A stretch of DNA of 64,000 nucleotides from Lepeophtheirus salmonis (taxonomy: Eukaryota; Arthropoda; Copepoda; Siphonostomatoida; Caligidae): positions 3,286,001 through 3,350,000 of the forward strand of contig NC_052139.2 in assembly GCF_016086655.4 (NCBI RefSeq), given 5' to 3'. Both the position numbers and the translations under genes were made by a program. Positions 46,561 through 58,905 of this stretch are shown piece by piece. Every line of letters begins with the position of its first letter. Positions within the stretch are counted from its first letter, which is position 1. The notes under the pieces were generated by a model. That model ran no database searches, was not told where the DNA came from, and saw only the letters and a list, made by a program, of their open reading frames with translations.

Positions 46561-47854
46561 GGAGGATTTTTATTTTTTGGTTGGTTTTGTGTTGACAGGC
46601 CATATATATTCCTATAATATAAAATTGTACAAATTTATTAGATTTTTATATACACTTCATAATTAAGCATGGTCGCTTATAATTATCCTTTCTAATTGAA
46701 TTTTTAAAAGCATGATTAGCACCCTCTTGGCATGAATCGCCAACAGGGTCATATCTTAAAGACAGCCCTACAAGGTAAGCCTCAGAATTTTCTAGTAATA
46801 CCAATACTGCACTAGAGAGAAATCTCAAGTTCATTTTAAAATCTTGAGCTATGTATCTTACAAGTATTTGAAGTGAAAGCATACAAATCAACAATTCAGT
46901 AGATATTTGATAGCTTCGAATTTATCTCATGGCTAGGGTTCCTGAACCTAAAATTCATACTTCTTTACACCTACAATAGGAGGTACAGATTTACGAGCTA
47001 ACTACGTTGCCGTTTGCTTCCTTTTCCTTGTAAATTTACATGCATTTTGCCAGCTACAAGCCATTCTTTAAAAATATACCACAAAATAAAAACCACGTCA
47101 TAGAACAGCAAAAGTAAAATACACAATCTTTTATTATTGAAACAAATTATACGGCATATCTTTTTGTCAGCTACCTTCTTCTACTTCTTTTTCTTTTATC
47201 CGTCTTTTGAATGTTATTGGGTTTAATTTGAATAAGAACTTGTTAAGTTGTAAACAATTCCCAATATTAATTATTTAATAATTGGAACTGAATTGGGCCT
47301 TATTTTTTTGTTTCTTTTTGGAGGAAATGTTGCAAGAAAAAAAAAGGTATCAACGTGATATATACCAAATAAATTGGAAAAAGGCTTCAATTTAAAAAAA
47401 ATATAAACTAGGGAACAAAATTATATAAATTGTACTTTCATCTCTTCCCCCGCCTCCTCAGTACACTGTTTTAGAATTTGAATTAAAAAATTGTCAAAAG
47501 TTAAAAATAGTTAGATTTTCACAAATTAACTTCAAATCACATATGTATATATTGTATAATAGGAGATATCTTTAACACCAAATCTTTTATTTGCCCGCCC
47601 CTCTATTTTGTTCCTTACATAATAAAGTGTCGTTTTGAAAATATTTTGTTATCATTTTTCAAAAGTAGTGGCCATCGCTTTTAAATGTTTTGCCCGATAT
47701 TGAAAAATTAAGTAAAAAAGAAATGAATAGCTCTATTGTTCTAAAATTTGACCTGATAAGACATTCTTATTTAAAAACAGTGCTTTGATCATTTGAAGAA
47801 TTTTCTTGATGTCATTTTATTTTAGTATTATAATGCACTTTTGAACAAGTAAAA
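46561..47854. other. non-coding stretch
   Basis: The minus-strand frame at 46646-46894 has no family resemblance. No other feature is seen. Confidence 0.45.
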
Positions 47855-48150
47855 ATGTGGTACGTCAATATAACCGATTTTGAATAAAAATCAAAAAAAG
47901 GAAAAACATTTAATTAATTTTTTATTTAATATATACATACATTATGGTCTTTCAAATAGAATCTATCAATTTATGCATCACTTATTCTGACAATCAATTT
48001 GGGCAGTTTGCACTATTTAAAAGGTCAATACAATTAACTTATTTAGATAAATGGATGATAATTCGTCGAAAATTCAAGGGTAACCCAAATTAATTTTGAG
48101 TAAAATCATATTAGTTTGCTTTTGTATTGATGGTAGACAAATTGTATTAT
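47855..48150 (-). repeat. repeat family B copy, shortened
   Basis: It begins atgtggtacgtcaatata, identical over 18 bases to 22074, and ends ttagtttgcttttgtattga like the copy at 23.4 kb. The central part is shorter than in other copies. Confidence 0.6.
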
Positions 48151-48541
48151 GGCAAATAATTAGGAAAATGAAAATTGTTTTGTTTGAGGATTATGTATTT
48201 ATCTTTAAAAATGATCAAATACCTGTTTTAATCATATAGATGGATTTGTAGAAAAATTCATATTATATGCCTGTAACATTATTAAACTTCATCAAATTCT
48301 AAAGAGTGGAGTGAAAAAAAAAAAGCTTTTAAGTGGTTCCAAACTTTGTAAGGACTATGCCTTGACCTTAAGTCCCAGTTTCCCTTATTTCAAATAATGC
48401 ATTCATTAGAGTTTATGTATGCATAAGGATAGTTATAATAGTTAAGTAGCTTTACAATAAATATATTCGAATAAACCAATTAAGTAGTTTTAAATTGTTT
48501 AGATTACGTCTTTTTCAAAAATAGTAATTGAATGGTGGTGT
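48151..48541. other. non-coding stretch
   Basis: AT-rich and without a recognised feature. It leads into the GC-richer island. Confidence 0.45.
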
Positions 48542-48776
48542 GTGATTTCATTCCCATTCAATTCATTCTTTGTCTTTTCATTCCTGGAGAAAAGAGTGAG
48601 GCGTCCAAGCCACTTGCTAATTGTTAAGGCAGTTTTGAATAGTAAAAAGGGGAAAGAAAGAGAAAAACGGAGGATGATTGTGGATGGATTAGAAGGAGTA
48701 GGACCAAGTAGTGACACTCGATGTAGAACAAAAAGAGTAATAAATGATATACTTCTATTTCCCAAGGTATTTAAAT
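48542..48776 (+). CDS. candidate coding island upstream of a CRE site
   Basis: A 78-codon plus-strand frame in locally GC-richer DNA ends soon after CCCAAG followed by gtattt, a possible donor. It has a basic stretch KKGKEREKRRMIV and then DGLEGVGPSSDTRCRTKRV, which is not low-complexity. The opposite strand is also open (48499-48765, MGNRSISFITLFVLH), so strand is uncertain. I do not recognise either product. Confidence 0.25.
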
Positions 48777-48825
48777 AATATCTACAGATCGGGGTTCCAT
48801 TCCTAATCCCTATTAAAGATTTATC

Positions 48826-48835
48826 ATGACGTCAT
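48826..48835. promoter_or_regulatory. perfect CRE palindrome ATGACGTCAT
   Basis: TGACGTCA at 48827-48834 is the consensus binding site of CREB/ATF bZIP factors, here within a 10-base palindrome. It sits 50 bases to the right of a coding-like island, in a GC- and C-rich local context (cccatacgtctccatatcc). I noticed no other perfect copy in the window. It may act as a promoter element for a minus-strand transcript or may be chance. Confidence 0.35.
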
Positions 48836-49129
48836 TTCTTTTCCAATATCCCCATACGTCTCCATATCCGTCTCCCATCTATCACCAGCCATCGCTCATC
48901 TCTAGTTTTCATTCTTCTCTCAACAGCCTTACACACAAACTACTAACAAGTTTAGAAACATAAACTATATGACGCCACTAAATATCCCTTATCAAAGTGA
49001 GAATAGGATTAATCTTACAGAGAATGAATTTACGAGGAAGGAAATTACTAGGAACGAATTTACCGGTCACGTATTTGAACATAAATGTCCTTCCCTCATT
49101 TAAAGAGGATCATTTCTATCTTTTTTTGT

Positions 49130-49590
49130 AAGTTGTTGCCGGTCAACACAAAAGCAAACTCGAATGATTTTGCTCAAAATTGGGTGTGGAATACATTTGT
49201 ACTCTCCGACAAATAATAATCACTGTCAATCTCTGTTGAACAAATTGATTATTATATTTAAGCCATTGTATTAGCAACAATTTGCACTAAAAGTAGGCAA
49301 AATTGATGGCCTCTGTAAAAGAATGAGAAATTTATAGATTCTATTTGAAAGGGGGCATTTAGGGGCAAATATAAGTTTTATAAATTAAATAAAAGTTATA
49401 AACTATAGCTACAACTCTTGTGTACTTTAACTCACCCAGTACATTTGAATACAATGCCTATAATTTACTCAAATATATATATGACTGTGTGTATGTATGA
49501 AGTGAAAAAATAAACTAGGATTTTCGCTTGTTCTTGGACTTTAATTATTATTGTTTTTATGATAAAACTCAGAGTTAAGAAAGCTATTGG
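49130..49590 (+). repeat. repeat family B copy, longest
   Basis: It starts ttgccggtcaacacaaaagc and continues with attttgctcaaaattggg, tatttgaaagggggc, atttaggggcaaatataag and ataaactatagctacaactc, then acatttgaatacaatgcc. It ends tattattgtttttatga. It is about 460 bp and is the best guide to the family consensus. Confidence 0.7.
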
Positions 49591-51784
49591 CTTTATTTAA
49601 AGCACTTTTAATTGTGATCAAATTGACGGTTTAAAAAGGAGAGCTTTGGGCAATTAAATCATTTCCAAAGCCCTTCTAATATATGAGCAATTACAAAAAT
49701 AATTAATATTCATGAAAATAACAACTTTTTCGAGCCCTAATACTCCAAAAAAGTTATGCTTAGTAGGAGCAGCAATACTTTAATATAAATTTTAACTTGT
49801 TTTATATTATGAAAAGCATATTTAACTCAATTTCATTAAAAATATAAAGCCAGTCCCACATCATCAATATTTATATTCCATGTTTAAACGCAACATTTCC
49901 TTAAATCACAACTAAGTTATGCATAAAAACTTCATTATATTTTATTTTCAAGTAGATTTTGATGCATTTATGCATATACCTTTATGTACATACATAAAAA
50001 TAAGTAACGTATTTCCTTAAATAATTTAGTTTCTACTTGAATGTGCATATGTCACCTGTTTATAGTTCATATATGTACAAAGAAACTGTGTTAGACACAT
50101 TTGGTTCAGCGGTATAGCATAGCTAGGCACGTGTGCTTAAAGTGCACCAAATTTAAACTTCATTGAGATTCAAGCAATGTTATCGCACACAATACAATTC
50201 GTTGAACTTATAATATTATAATATTCAAGCCTCAACAATTGTCTCAGCCTTATTTCTTTTAAAATATTTCATTTTTTGGGGTAGAGAAAATGATAATTTA
50301 GTCATTTTAACAATTCTAAAACTTATTTGATCATGGAATTATCCTACTAACAAACAAAATACGTATTATATCACAAAATCATTTTGAGCTTTCATATATC
50401 TAATTATGAATTTGGATAACAATATTGTTTATATTGCATTGAGTGTAAAAGTAACGCCCGTGGGAATTGTATCGACATGATAACTTTAAGAGACGACATA
50501 GCTTGTAACGGAGATCAATAAAACTTAAAAAAATAAAGATCGCGCTCTTTTTGCGATTGCTACATGAAAATATTTGTTTATTAATCAACCCTTTCATGAC
50601 TATTATTTTATTTTAGCAAAGAAAACAACAATTTATAAAATAATCACTAGTGCGTAAAAGATGAAGAATAAACAAATGTATGTCTAGCGGAGTTATAGGG
50701 ATAAGTTTTCCTTGGTTCATTGTAGAATTAAGAATAAACACCGCTGAAATTCCTGTCTATACCAATTCATTGCTATATACGAAGTTTGGGTGTGTTTCCT
50801 TAATCTCCTAGCAACTTATAGTTAATTTAAATGAAACCCTATTACATCATAGCTGTTCTCCTCCCAAACATTCTTCGAATGGTTAGTGTGACCACGTAAA
50901 TTTTCGGTTTCTTTTTTTTAACATACTGGCGTTTAAATATTGTTTGAATCTTTCACTATAGTGTTCCTTCCTTACTGATACTTAAATAATTGTCAATATA
51001 AGGTTGAATAATTAATAAAAGAAGTCTGCTCTTACCAACACTAATTTATATCCCAAGTTATGGATCTTGTGGTGCGAAAATATTGGAGTTATAATTATTA
51101 TCTGTCAATTGCTATTATTTGTTCAAAAAGTTAATATACATTTATGAATCATCTAAATTATTTGGACGTTTATGTTCATCCTTAAAAAAAACGTCTTACT
51201 GAATAAAATTATTATAATGAAGTACTTTTAAAGGATTAAAGTCCGAAATAATTGAGACGTTCAAATAAACGATCATGAAAGCATAACTTGTTTTCGTTAG
51301 GGAAAAAACCCATAAGACAGTCTTAATACGCTTACTAACTCAGAAATCTTTTTTGACAGTCGTTACCAATAGTGTGTAATACAAAAAAAATTAAATCCAT
51401 CATTGGAAAATATAATTTAAGAATGAAGTATATATTACTTAGTATAGATTGGAACCCTCCGTTACTTTTCTTCAACCCCAAGGCAATTACTTTACAAAAT
51501 TATTAAAATGGATATTTTAGACATATAAAACTTTATTTAACTGCAGTAGTTTTTGACATTATTCTCCCCAGTAAATAAATGGAATAATTTTTTAACGTTA
51601 TATTTTATACCTATATATTCATAGTTGGAGTAAAGTGTATTCCTTTATTTAAACTGTAAAAGATAAATGATTTATATTCTCAAATTATTTAATATCAAGC
51701 AATAGATAGTCTATACCGAATGGTACATCTAAAGGGATGTAAACCTGTCGGTATATAGAAATAAAAGAAACCGAAAATAGCTTG
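49591..51784. other. non-coding stretch with one tRNA-like site
   Basis: I see no gene. The tRNA-like segment at 50098-50176 is listed separately. The minus-strand frame at 50400-50597 is not recognised. Confidence 0.45.
50098..50176 (+). ncRNA. tRNA-like / SINE head candidate
   Basis: TGGTTCAGCGG at 50102-50112 fits a pol III A box. GATTCAAGC at 50167-50175 is a weak B box. A short palindrome, gcacgtgtgc, lies between them. Stem pairing is poor, so this is at best a relic of a tRNA-derived SINE. Confidence 0.25.
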
Positions 51785-51935
51785 AATTACTTGATGTCAG
51801 TCCTCAATTCTACTTTCCTTCCAACAAAGACTTATAACAATAACTCTCAAACAAACCCTCTCCGTTACTCTCCGTCATTCTTGAGCACACGCACCAGTTG
51901 TTACTTTATACTAAAGTGTTCTGTCTTGAAAAATT
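51785..51935 (+). repeat. repeat family D copy
   Basis: The order of words is cagtcctcaattctactttc, ccaacaaagacttataac, ccctctccgttactctccg, ttcttgagcacacgcacc and gttctgtcttgaaaaatt. It is the clearest member of family D. Confidence 0.5.
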
Positions 51936-52521
51936 AAATACACCCTATAATATCTTTGAGTTATAGAAAAGCTGTTTCAGATTGACAACTAGAAAAAGCC
52001 GCTCCATCGTTCTAGAACAAGTTTTATACACACTCCTTCTATCTTCCTTTTCATATTCCTGAAAAAATAATTATTGAATTACAGAAAACATTCTTAGATA
52101 CCTCGATACATCAGGGGAGCAGTAATTTTGTACATATGAATTCAAGCCAAAAAAAAAAAGAACGTATCACAGAATTCAAAATTGATCTCAGTTTTTCTTT
52201 CAGTCATTTGAATTCTGAAATATCTGGGATCATAGTAATTTGTTACTTTTATCGTTCATAATCATTGTCTTCGCCTTAAAACAATCACCAAATTAAAAGT
52301 AGAATTAATAAAACTTATAGAAAAGTGTTTTTACTGATTCAGTATCTTTTTCTGAAATCGATATATTTCCATTTTTAGGCTCAAAAATGACGAAAAATTA
52401 CCCTCTTATTTAGACCCGTATAACTAATTCATAATATGTATCCATAGAAAATAATCATAGCTTCTATTATATAAAAAACATTCAATGCTTAATTTAAAAA
52501 ATATAAAGTTAAAAAACATGC
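51936..52521. other. non-coding stretch
   Basis: It holds sequence that may extend family D (tttcagattgacaact near 51975) and otherwise nothing recognised. Confidence 0.4.
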
Positions 52522-52918
52522 ATCTCCAAGGATTTTTGTTGCATTTTGTATTTTTTAAGTGATCCCAATTTGAAATATTAAAATTATCTACTCGTCGTGA
52601 ATGTTTTGTTGTATTGTTTCAATCCTGGTATCTCATTTCTAAGGAAGGGGCCCACTCTACTCCCTTATGAGGTCTGGTAGTTTTCCTCGGATGAATTATC
52701 CTACCTTCATCCCTCGTGGAATTTGGAATATGAATTCAAACATCTCTTGAGCTGGATATTCAAGTTGAAAGTACTTTTCATCGATTGCCTTGATCTTCCT
52801 TATACGAGGCATGAATCTATTGAAATTGGGGGAAATATGATTATAATGTTGGCTATTTGCTAGTACATCCCCATAAAAAAGGGATCACTACAAAATGGGA
52901 CAAAAATCCTTGGAGATA
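52522..52918 (-). mobile_element. ~400-bp TIR element with residual coding sequence
   Basis: The left end ATCTCCAAGGATTTTTGT, with CATTTTGTA and later GTGATCCC, is repeated inverted at the right end (52880-52918), with a 6-base indel inside the arms. This gives TIRs of about 38-45 bp. Inside, the minus strand has an open stretch from about 52838 to 52698 that includes FNRFMPRIRKIKAIDEKYF, then QLEYPAQEMFEFIF and PRGMKVG before a stop. After it comes FIRGKLPDLI in the same frame. This looks like transposon-derived coding sequence of unknown family. I found no clear target duplication. Confidence 0.65.
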
Positions 52919-55429
52919 TATATTTTTTAATTGTACACTAAATATTTTCTAAAATATAAGCCATGATATTCTTCATCACCTATGTATTATGAATAAGTTA
53001 TAAGGGTCTAAAGAATACTATCATTTTCAGCCTTAACATAAAAAAATATATTGAGTTTGGAACGAGGATCATTGATTGGGGAAAAAAGTCATGAAATACT
53101 TTAATTGCGCAATTCTATATCAACGTCCTAGTTTAATAGTACTCTTAATTATTATTAAGTGACTAACAGACCCAAAAACCTTACTCAATTGCATGTTTAG
53201 GAATAACATATTTAACTTCATTTAATTTTTTCTTGATTTACCACAATGCTTTATATCATTATTATTGTCCAGAAAAAGTCATTTGATGATAGACTCAGAT
53301 CTTTGTTCAATAGTAATGAAATAAAATAGGCTACAATTACTTTATTTACTGAATTTAATAGAAGATGGATAGAAATAAATAAAAAGACATTGAAAATAAC
53401 AAAAACAACTCTGCGTTGCAAAATCACCTTTTAAGATAATTAAATCTTCTTTATAATGATTTGAGGAATAAAAAGAGTTGAATTTGCATTTAATGCATCA
53501 AATATTATTATTTTCTTAGGAACGATTTACCACTTTTTACTAATAATTCATTTTTCTGAAGATAATCATTTTGTTATTCACTTAACCTTTTCTTTAGCAA
53601 ACATCCTTTTTACGCAATTATTGAACTGGGTTAAACTTTATCCCAAATTTTAAGCAAATTTACATGATATACTGTCAGCATGGACTTAAAAGTATTATAT
53701 TTAAATTTTCTAACAAGTTCATCCATTTTGCAAAACGTACATATCTATCAAAAATACATGCTAGGTACTCATTTCTATAAAATTGTGTGCGATAAATGTA
53801 ATAAGATTTGATAGTAAATTACAAACACTGCATATACCTTAGCTTAAAAAAAGGAAATAAGAAAAGAAAAATTATCACTTAAAAGCGATCAAATTACGAA
53901 AATCTTATTTTAAGATTGCAAAATTTCAAAATAAATCCAAGAAAATACTGAAAATTTCCAGTTATAAAATCTATTTTATATGCTATGAAGAAATTTTATA
54001 TAATTTGGAATACATTAAGTCTCTGTTAATTTTTTTTTTTTTTAATTTACCAAATTTTCTGTTAGTACAAACTTTCAGAAGACAGCTGTCAAAAAAATCA
54101 TGACAACCAGTTCTTAGTTTGTGAATTTTTTTGCTGCTAAGTGTGACACTACTTTTGTTATTTGGAAAACACTGGATTAAAAACAATTTCGTTTTATAAT
54201 GTTACACTGCTTCTTGATAAGAAAAAATACGGTTCAAGCTATGCAATGACTTGAAAAGTGATATGGGTACTCTGCTCCATAAAGCAAATAGAAGAAAATA
54301 AATACAGGTAAAATAATAATAATACCAAATAATTTACAAAAGCCAATTTCGAACAAAAAAAAAAACTGCGTTTTATTTGTTAAGCTTTGTACTTTTCTAC
54401 CACTGTGTTATATGCACTCCTATTTTTCCCTCCCAAAAAACTTGCATTCAGTCATTACTTTATGAGTATGAGATTTTAATTAGATTTATTAATATGAACG
54501 TGAATAATATATACGTATAGGGAACAATTATATGCAGTGATTAAAAAAAAAACTTGGTTTACACATAAATTATTCCAAAACAACCAAACTGAAGTTATTA
54601 CCCCTCTAAAACAAAACAAAAAAACCCCATTTACTGGAAAGATATTTGTGGCATCTGAGACCATACTGTGAAAGAATGAATAAATAAATGCTAATTATGA
54701 CGATAGTATTCAATATTTATATATTTTAAAACATTTTTTAAATGCACTCAATTAAACCATTATCTTAACTTTGGTACAATTTCCACGAAAATCCTCAACA
54801 AATTGAAACAATATAAATATTTATTTATTTTGCATTAGACCCAAAAGTTATTGGAGCAAATTAATTTGGTTGTTTTTCTTCTTCTTTGTCTTCAAATTTG
54901 CAAATGCATTAAAAAATCCTTGAAATGATAATTTTATTCATTTTATAGAAAACATATGCCCAATATATTTCAAATGAATGCTGACTCCCAGCTATCATAT
55001 GAAAACAGAATATTAGCCTAAAAAGCTGCATAATATCAAATGAGGTTTTGTGATATAATTGATTATTTTCCATGTGATTGAATATTCTTATTCTTTGTTT
55101 TTATGCAATTAGTTTTACAAAGCAAATATACTAAGCTTTTTACCACTTGGGACGCTTTACATGATCTATTACTGTAGTTAAAGTTTTTGAGTTTATTTTC
55201 TACTATAAAACATTGAAATGAGGCAATTCCATTTAAGCTTACTCAAAAGTTAGTTAATATGTTTTTTGTTGGTAGAAATGCCGGCCTTGAATCTTTAGAA
55301 GGTGATGATACCTCTGTTGTAACGCATTATCTAATCTATTTTTAGCAATCTCCATTATTTTGCTAATGGAACATTCACAAATCACGTGTTCACCTACAAG
55401 GAGGGGATTGGTGAAAAAAAAGTGTTATG
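52919..55429. other. non-coding AT-rich stretch
   Basis: No gene or repeat is recognised. The minus-strand frames at 53983-54186 and 54476-54664 have no family resemblance. Confidence 0.5.
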
Positions 55430-55647
55430 TTCCTTTCATTGATCAGATTTACTTGCACTGATTATGTATGAGTAAACATTATATTATTAAATTAACTCGA
55501 TCTGACCAAGGAATGTCTTTAAAGTATTAAGTATATATTCCCTTCTCTAGGAGCGACTGAGACACAAAACTATGCAGATTGAACTGTCGAGAATAATTTC
55601 TACAGAGTGTGTTGTTGTTCGTTGAGCTACGTCGTTCCATTTGATAT
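55430..55647 (+). repeat. repeat family A copy, full length
   Basis: It runs from ttcctttcattgatcagatt through agtaaacattat, tcgatctgaccaaggaatg, ttcccttctctaggagcgac and gagacacaaaactatgca to gagctacgtcgttccatttg. With the copy at 60.57 kb it defines a unit of about 215 bp. The ends (gatcagatttacttg and the reverse complement of ttccatttgat) form a short imperfect inverted repeat, which suggests a MITE. Confidence 0.65.
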
Positions 55648-57236
55648 TGAAAATAGTATTGGTGTAATGAAAATATTATAGTTTTAAATAAATAATATTT
55701 TTATTATACCATATATTTATTTATTTTCATCTATAAATGTAGACAGATTTTTTTTTATTAAACAAGAAGTGTTCTCATCACGTAAATCTATTAAAAGAGT
55801 ACCAATCATTGTTCCATTTCTAATTTGTAAACTGTTTTTTTCTCTACAAAAATCCTATCTTTAGAATTGATACGGCTAGGCTCTTGCAAATCTTTGAACA
55901 AAGTACTCTCCTAATTACACGTCTGAAAAATAACTATTTTAACATTTTACTTAATGTTTTGTTTTATATCAAATAATACATCAATATTCTTTGTAACCTA
56001 CCTTATTACTCAACTAGAATAGAATTGTTTTCCTTTTTTCCATATTTGTAATGTAGTATTACCTGCACATCTCTTTTTATCCAGATCATTATATAAAAAA
56101 TCTTTCACAATCAGTCACATGTATTAAATCTGCTTCTCTCAACATTTATAGCGGAAGACAAAACTCTTTTTTTTTAAATCTTAGTCCCATTTTATAAAGA
56201 AAAAAGCTTTAGTATATTCATAGAATATTACATATATACATATTTTGCTTTTTATTTCTGGTTAGTAAACCCCTTTTTTCTCAATGTCGATGAAACGTGA
56301 TATAAATTACCAATTTAAAGAGAGGAATTACCATTTGATAAATATATATAATATAGAGTCTTATCATTTTTTAAATATACATATATATATTTTTTAATCT
56401 TGAAAGCAAATTTAAAAAAAAAAAAAGATAATGTCATGGATTGAGTGAGTGACATTTGCTTGTTTGCTACAAGCCTTGCATGTTTTTGCATACTAAATTA
56501 TTATAATATATATATATATATAAATGGGATTATAGAAAAATATGTTTGCGATGTTTTGTTATGTTTTAATCATCATGCTCAATAGGAATATATTATAACC
56601 ACATTTATTGATGTGATAAACTGAATAAGTAATTGCGTTTTTTTCATTATTTTTTTAGCAAAATGACAAAAAAAAAATATTTATATATTAAAATTAATTT
56701 AAAAGTAAAGGGAAATAAATGGAAAGAGTTTTGCTTTATGATATGATTGGCTCCCTATACATTTTTTTAAAACTTAATTAAATTCCATATTAGGGAGAAA
56801 ACATTTGGATAGCATTAGATTACTAAGATTACGGCTAAATAGACGTATTGATAAGGATCAAACTATGTACAACACCTATGTAAGGTCAAATTAAACAGCC
56901 ATTAAATTTTGGGAGGGGAAGCTCAAGGTAATACGAAACGTAAAAATGTATAATAAATTTTCGAACAAATTTAAATACATAACTCAATTTGATTTTCGGC
57001 GGAGGTTTTATGCTTTACCGAGTGTCCATTCTATCAAATATGCTTGAATATACTTTAAAGTATGCGTTTATTTCTAGTATTCAAGGTTCATTTCTAATAT
57101 GGGGTATATATTTCATTCGGCATTATCAAATGAATTGAAAAAGTGTTTAAAATCTTAGAAAATATTCTTTTTCAAGGGTTTTTATCAGAGTTAAATAAAT
57201 TACATCTGAGTTCTGAACTAAATACAATATATGCAG
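55648..57236. other. non-coding AT-rich stretch
   Basis: It includes a (TA)n microsatellite at 56505-56523. No gene is seen until the exon-like island at 57237. Confidence 0.5.
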
Positions 57237-57326
57237 CAATTGATCCGTGTTCTCGGATATTTCACAGATGAGGGAGCCTGGTTTGGATCCAGAGAATCTC
57301 CTGACGGGGATGTAGAGGGGGAAAAA
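57237..57326 (+). CDS. candidate 90-bp cassette exon
   Basis: A GC-rich island stands out from AT-rich flanks. It is bounded by atatatgcag on the left and gtatgc on the right and is exactly 30 codons, phase 0 at both ends. Only this plus-strand frame is open: it starts QLIRVLGYFTDEGAW and continues FGSRESPDGDVEGEK. Glu, Asp, Gly and Ser dominate the second half, suggesting a soluble linker. The pyrimidine tract on the plus strand is poor. The minus strand is also open and has a very good acceptor-like tract (tttttccccctctacatccc). Strand and reality therefore need transcript data. Confidence 0.4.
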
Positions 57327-58479
57327 GTATGCATGGGAAAAAAATATATTCTAAAATATGTTATGTATATATTTTTTAATTTTAAATTAATTGTTATTCT
57401 AAAATACATATTCATTTATTTATTACTGATATATACAGGAAATTTGTTCATATATATTATTAATGATGTAAATCTGGTCTTGTTTTTAGCTGGCCACTTG
57501 ATTTTTTTATTGGTAATACATAGAAAAAATGTTTTTTTCCTTAGCAGTTGTAATTATAATTTAATTTATTATTTGTGAATATCCTTTCCTAAATCGATTC
57601 AATTATGTTCAAAACCCGATTGCACATTTTTGATCCCTCATAAATGGCGTAGTGTACCCCTGAGAGTTTGTTGCAGAGTTATAATTGCAAGCCCTTGTTG
57701 CACTCAGAGTCAAATTGGGGATCAATATAGGATTATTTCTTGTTAAACAATTTAAATACTCATTTTTGAAAGCAGCATTTACTTCAATTGAACATTTCAT
57801 CTCCCAACATAACTAATTAATTGATCCATTAAGAATTATAAAGGATTAAAAGGTTGAATTAAAATAAATGTTTATTTTTCTACAGATAAATGATTAAAAA
57901 TATATTTTATTAAGACTTGTGATTTTTTTTTCTCTGTTATGTACCTAAATACTTAAATAGTTTTATGCTACAATGATTTTTCTTCTTTTTTTCATTGATT
58001 GATTCCTACAAATAAATATATAAATTTTATTATTTATAAAAATTAAAATAATGAAGAGGAGCATAATCAATATTCAAACAATTTGGATGGATATCAAATA
58101 TAGTAAATATTAGTTCCACGAACTTATGACATTATGTCTTGTGTTTATCCTTTCTTTGTTTTTTTGTTGTTGATAAAATCAATAGTATTTTTTTTATCTT
58201 ATTCCCCTTTGTTTACAAAGAAAATTATTATAATGAATAACAAATATTTATTAGTCTATGTGTGACTTCATAGAATATGTCTACTTATTATGTATAAATG
58301 GTTCTAAATAGAAGGGATCGGAAATGTAAAAATATTGTATTGAATGTATTAATGGTATTCATGAGTCTGAATTCCTTAAGGAGTTGTAATGTACTACATA
58401 TGTATATAAGTTTATTCAAAAGTAATCTACTTTGACAAAATTAAATAGTTATTGGATACAAATTAGTTAATATTTTTTT
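57327..58479. other. non-coding AT-rich stretch
   Basis: No supported feature. The plus-strand frame continuing past 57326 to 57578 is probably intron read-through, rich in Ile, Phe and Tyr. Confidence 0.45.
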
Positions 58480-58905
58480 ATATGTAACCTGTCAACAAAA
58501 AAGTAGTATAGATGTTTTCTTTTTTTTTTAATTGAGTGTGGATTAAATTTACATTCCTTCACAAATTATTGTCATTTTCAAATTTATTTTCATTCATCCT
58601 TTAGAAGTGCTGCAAATTGCCCTTAAAATAAAACACATAATCACAATAAAAAATAATGGAGTGATATATTTTAATTGAAAGGGACCATACCAAGAACAGT
58701 ATAAGTCCCATAAATCAAATAAAGGTTTTAAACTATAGATTCAACTCTTTAAATTTTAAAGCCTACAAATTTGAATACAAAACCTATAGTAAATCAAAAA
58801 TGTCAATAAAATATTGTTCTGTATGTATTTATGAAGTAAAATAGAAATATTTTCTTGATTTTGTTCAAGATTGTTTTCATGTATAAACACCAAATAGATT
58901 GAATT
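58480..58905 (+). repeat. repeat family B copy (diverged 5' part)
   Basis: The 3' two-thirds is clear: attgaaagggaccatacc, aaggttttaaactatag, caaatttgaatacaaaacc, tatgtatttatgaagtaaaa and ttcaagattgttttcatg. The 5' part, from cctgtcaacaaaaaagtag, is loose. Confidence 0.55.

Noticed and set aside
56505..56523. (TA)n tract that might look like a TATA region
   Set aside because: A simple microsatellite in AT-rich DNA. No exon-like sequence follows.
57327..57578. Continuation of the 57.2-kb frame to a 115-codon ORF
   Set aside because: Composition changes abruptly to Ile/Phe/Tyr-rich after the donor-like GTATGC, as expected for intron read-through.
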